Shown here: positions 60,257 to 62,957 of the stretch, piece by piece
Layout: each line of letters starts with the position of its first letter
How positions within the stretch are numbered: the first letter of the stretch is position 1
NCBI RefSeq assembly: GCF_000519185.1
Contig: NZ_JAFA01000017.1
Span: 1 to 62,957, forward strand
Direction: 5' to 3'
Origin: Paraburkholderia nodosa DSM 21604
GTDB lineage: Bacteria > Pseudomonadota > Gammaproteobacteria > Burkholderiales > Burkholderiaceae
Length of the DNA stretch: 62,957 nt
The notes under the pieces: model-generated
Database searches by the model: none
What the model saw: the letters and a program-made list of their open reading frames with translations, nothing else
Told to the model about the DNA's origin: nothing
Translations under genes and position numbers: made by a program

Positions 60257-61654
60257 ATGCAAACCCTGCGAACGGACGTCGCCATTATCGGCGCCGGCAC
60301 GGCCGGACTTTCCGCTTACCGCGCGGCGAAGGCGGAAGGTGCAAGCGCAATCATCATTGAAGGCGGCGCTTACGGCACGACCTGCGCGCGCGTGGGCTGT
60401 ATGCCCTCGAAGCTGCTGATCGCGGCGGCCGAGGCGGCGCACGCGGTGGCCATGGCGCCGCGTTTCGGCGTGAATCCGCTCGGCATGGAAATCGACGGCC
60501 GGGCCGTGATGGAGCGCGTACGCAGCGAGCGGGACCGGTTCGTCGGTTTCGTCGTGGACAGCACGCTCGCCCTGCCCGAAGCGGACCGCCTCGTTGGGCA
60601 CGCCCGCTTCATCGACGACGGCCTGCTCCAGGTTGGCGAGCACATGCAGGTGCGCGCAAGAAGCGTCGTGATCGCAACGGGCTCGACGCCCACGGTACCC
60701 GAGTCGCTGGCCGGGCTTGGCGACCGGCTGATCGTCAACGACGACGTGTTCGCCTGGGAGGACTTGCCGCGCAGCGTGGCGGTGGTCGGTGCGGGCGTGA
60801 TCGGTCTGGAACTCGGCCAGGCGCTCGCGAGGCTCGGCGTGCGGGTGACGCTGTACGGCGGCTCGCACGGCAGCGTGGGGCCGCTCACGGACCCGCGTCT
60901 GATCAGCGAAGCGCACCGCGTGTTCGGCGCGGAAATGCAGTTCGAGGCGCAGGGACGTGTCGTATCGGCTACGCGCAGCGATGTGGGCGTGACGCTGCGG
61001 TACGCCCGCGCGGACGGCACGCAGTCCGAAGCCACGTTTGATTACGTCCTGGCGGCAACTGGCCGGGACCCCAACGTGGCGAATTTGGGCCTTGCAAACA
61101 CCTCGCTCGAACTCGACGGGCACGGCGTGCCGCGTTTCGACCCGGCTACGCTGCAAGTCGGCACAGCGCCGGTGTTTTTGGCCGGCGACGCGAACGACGT
61201 GCTGCCGCTGCTGCACGAGGCCGCAGACGAGGGCCGCGCAGCGGGCCGCAACGCGGCTCGCTTTCCCGAAGTCGAACCCGTTGCGCGCCGTGCGCCGCTT
61301 GCGATCGTGTTTTCCGATCCGCAGATCGCCATGGTTGGCAAGTCACATCGGGAACTGGTGGAAGGCAGCTTCGTGACCGGCGCGGTAAGTTTCGAAGATC
61401 AGGGCCGCAGCCGCGTGATGCTCAAGAACCACGGCCTGGGCCACGTGTACGTGGATCGCGCGACACGGCGCTTCGTGGGTGCGGAATGGTTCGGACCGGC
61501 GGCCGAACATATCGGGCACCTGCTCGCGTGGAGTGTGCAGATGGGACTGAGCGTGGACGACATGGTGGCGATGCCGTTCTATCACCCGGTGGTGGAGGAA
61601 GGCTTGCGCACGGCGCTGCGCGACGCTGCCTCGCAGCTGAGTCACAAGGGCTAA
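60257..61654 (+). CDS. Dihydrolipoyl dehydrogenase-like flavoprotein disulfide reductase
   Basis: The 465-residue class I disulfide reductase has FAD motif VAIIGAGTAGLSAYRAAK, redox-active disulfide CARVGCMPSK, NAD(P) motif VAVVGAGVIGLELGQALARLG, FAD tail VFLAGDAND, and the C-terminal catalytic His-Glu (PFYHPVVEEGL). Lipoamide dehydrogenase and glutathione or mercuric reductases share this layout; the CxxxxC with CMPSK fits dihydrolipoyl dehydrogenase best. No 2-oxoacid dehydrogenase subunits are adjacent, so it may serve a different disulfide or act as an orphan E3. Confidence 0.9.
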   Translation: MQTLRTDVAIIGAGTAGLSAYRAAKAEGASAIIIEGGAYGTTCARVGCMPSKLLIAAAEAAHAVAMAPRFGVNPLGMEIDGRAVMERVRSERDRFVGFVVDSTLALPEADRLVGHARFIDDGLLQVGEHMQVRARSVVIATGSTPTVPESLAGLGDRLIVNDDVFAWEDLPRSVAVVGAGVIGLELGQALARLGVRVTLYGGSHGSVGPLTDPRLISEAHRVFGAEMQFEAQGRVVSATRSDVGVTLRYARADGTQSEATFDYVLAATGRDPNVANLGLANTSLELDGHGVPRFDPATLQVGTAPVFLAGDANDVLPLLHEAADEGRAAGRNAARFPEVEPVARRAPLAIVFSDPQIAMVGKSHRELVEGSFVTGAVSFEDQGRSRVMLKNHGLGHVYVDRATRRFVGAEWFGPAAEHIGHLLAWSVQMGLSVDDMVAMPFYHPVVEEGLRTALRDAASQLSHKG

Positions 61655-61705
61655 GCGAATTTCGCCTGGCTACCCCTTTCAACTCGCAACGGCGCACACA
61701 CTAAC

Positions 61706-62686
61706 ATGAAGGCACTCGTCCTCAGCCAGTACGATGGTCCGCTCGAACTGGCCACGCTCGATCTCCCGCAGCCGAAAACGGGCCAGGTGCTCGTGCGCGT
61801 TCATGCTGCGGGCCTCAATCCGCTCGACGTCAAGATTCGTGCAGGCACGGCCGATCATGCGAAGCATCCACTGCCGCTCGTGCTCGGCATCGACATGGCG
61901 GGCGTGGTGGAAGCGGTCGGCGCGGGCGTCACGCGTTTCGCGCCGGGCGACGAGGTGTATGGCATGACGGGCGGCGTGGGCGGCATTCAAGGTTCGCTGG
62001 CCGAGTACGCCGCCGTCGACGCGGACCTCCTCGCGCGCAAGCCTGCGAATCTCTCGATGCGCGAAGCCGCCGCGCTGCCGCTTGCGTTCATCACGGCGTG
62101 GTCGGGCATCGTCGATCGCGCGCACGTGGCGGCGGGACAGAGCGTGCTGGTTCAGGGCGGCGCGGGCGGCGTCGGCCACGTGGCCGTGCAGATTGCGCGC
62201 GCGCTCGGTGCGAATGTCTTCGCGACGGGAAGCGCGCGCAATGGCGATGTGATTTCGCTGCTGGGTGCGACGCCTATTGATTATGGCGCGCTAAGCGTCG
62301 AGCAGTATGTTCAGGCGCATACGGCGGGTGCCGGGTTTGATCTCGTGGTGGACACGGTGGGCGGCAAGACGCTCGACGCTTCGTTTGCCGCGGTCAAGCA
62401 TTTTGGGCACGTGGTGAGCGCGCTCGGGTGGGGCACGCACGCGCTCGCGCCGCTGTCGTTTCGTGAGGCGACTTATTCGGGTGTGTTTACGCTTTATCCG
62501 CTTTTGAGCGGGAAGCACCGTTTGCATCACGGTGAGATGCTTCGCGAGGCTACGCGGCTTGCCGAGGCGGGGCAGCTCAAGCCGCGGGTGGATTTGCGGT
62601 GCTTCGCGCTGGGTGAAGCCGAGCTTGCTTATGAGGCTGTCGCCGATGGTAGTGCGGCTAGCAAGATTGTCGTTGAGATTGGTTGA
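61706..62686 (+). CDS. NADP-dependent quinone oxidoreductase-like medium-chain reductase
   Basis: The 326-residue protein belongs to the zinc-independent MDR branch: GroES-like N-terminus (VLVRVHAAGLNPLDVKIRAG), cofactor motif VLVQGGAGGVGHVAVQIARALGA (AxxGxxG type), and no structural zinc Cys cluster. Members reduce quinones or alpha,beta-unsaturated carbonyls with NADPH, mostly in detoxification. It follows the dihydrolipoyl-dehydrogenase-like gene by 51 bases and may be co-transcribed with it. Confidence 0.9.
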   Translation: MKALVLSQYDGPLELATLDLPQPKTGQVLVRVHAAGLNPLDVKIRAGTADHAKHPLPLVLGIDMAGVVEAVGAGVTRFAPGDEVYGMTGGVGGIQGSLAEYAAVDADLLARKPANLSMREAAALPLAFITAWSGIVDRAHVAAGQSVLVQGGAGGVGHVAVQIARALGANVFATGSARNGDVISLLGATPIDYGALSVEQYVQAHTAGAGFDLVVDTVGGKTLDASFAAVKHFGHVVSALGWGTHALAPLSFREATYSGVFTLYPLLSGKHRLHHGEMLREATRLAEAGQLKPRVDLRCFALGEAELAYEAVADGSAASKIVVEIG

Positions 62687-62770
62687 GGGTGTGGTGTCGG
62701 GTGCTGCACCGCTGCGGGCGGGATTTCTCGCGCTTTGGCGTTTCTTGTTTTCGCGTCGGTATGCAGGCGT

Positions 62771-62824
62771 CGCCCCTGTGCGGGGCGGCACCTACTTTTC
62801 TTTGCAGCGGCAAAGAAAAGTAGG
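62771..62824. repeat. Palindromic dispersed repeat unit
   Basis: CCTACTTTTCTTTGC at 62791-62805 pairs perfectly with GCAAAGAAAAGTAGG at 62810-62824 around AGCG. A second stem, CGCCCC (62771-62776) with GGGGCG (62782-62787), lies just before. I recall this pattern as a high-copy intergenic element of Burkholderia-group genomes, but I cannot confirm this here. The stretch from 62687 to 62957 contains no gene. Confidence 0.75.
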
Positions 62825-62957
62825 CAAAAGAAAGCCGCTCAAACCGCCAGTGCCTGCCACCGTTCACATCTCGCCGTAGATGGTGAATGGCTCCGGAGCG
62901 TCTGTCGCCACTCGCCCCCAAACGGAGTGACAAGGCGCTCATCCTTCCGGCGGCGCT

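Overview
The window looks like part of a Burkholderiaceae genome, most likely Paraburkholderia, Caballeronia or Burkholderia. This is inferred from the high GC content, strong third-position G/C bias, many GTG starts, the gene families present (MdtABC with its own NodT-type outer-membrane factor, MipA/OmpV, Ada-AlkA fusion, AAHS and MHS transporters) and a palindromic repeat at the right edge of a type I recall as common in that group. Apart from one transketolase there is little housekeeping content; transporters, regulators and small catabolic cassettes dominate, which would suit a secondary replicon. No rRNA, tRNA, CRISPR array or intact insertion sequence was seen.

Layout. 1-333 is the 3' end of urocanate hydratase. 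387-5610 is a regulator plus catabolic operon: an XRE-cupin repressor divergent from an MHS transporter, amidase, RidA and a D-amino-acid-dehydrogenase-like flavoenzyme. 5635-8121 is a tightly overlapping minus-strand trio (DUF4118 membrane protein, lysophospholipase-like hydrolase, MipA porin-like protein). 8363-9697 is an ABC ATPase with no permease partner. 9713-10930 is gene-poor, with small ORFs and a structured leader before a small membrane ORF and an OprB-type porin. 13075-14975 holds three small or low-complexity secreted proteins. 15079-16819 is decayed: a broken LysR gene, an MFS fragment and unassigned sequence.

16820-24241 is a self-contained type VI secretion (T6SS) effector module without core secretion genes: VgrG, a Tle3-family phospholipase, a Tli3-like lipoprotein immunity protein, a second small periplasmic protein, PAAR and a four-helix membrane protein of unknown role. 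24327-33361 is an mdtABC-plus-outer-membrane-factor RND efflux operon. Divergent from it are a sensor kinase and an NtrC-type sigma-54 activator (33710-36528). A good sigma-54 promoter and a 22-bp-spaced direct repeat lie between them, so the two-component system probably switches on the pump.

36576-42458 carries a sulfotransferase, then an AAHS transporter, an SDR and a KstD-like flavoenzyme divergent from an IclR regulator. 42462-46983 has a secreted hydrolase, small proteins, a GNAT acetyltransferase, a cation/proton antiporter and a truncated CBS gene. 47110-51878 has a DUF1488 protein, transketolase, a truncated SDR and periplasmic trehalase. 51951-53887 is an alkylation-repair pair (Ada-AlkA fusion and Ogt). 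54096-58091 is a TauD dioxygenase with an SsuABC-type ABC importer, probably for organosulfonates. 58163-62686 holds a DMT exporter with a divergent LysR, a lipoamide-dehydrogenase-like flavoprotein and a zinc-independent quinone-oxidoreductase-like enzyme.
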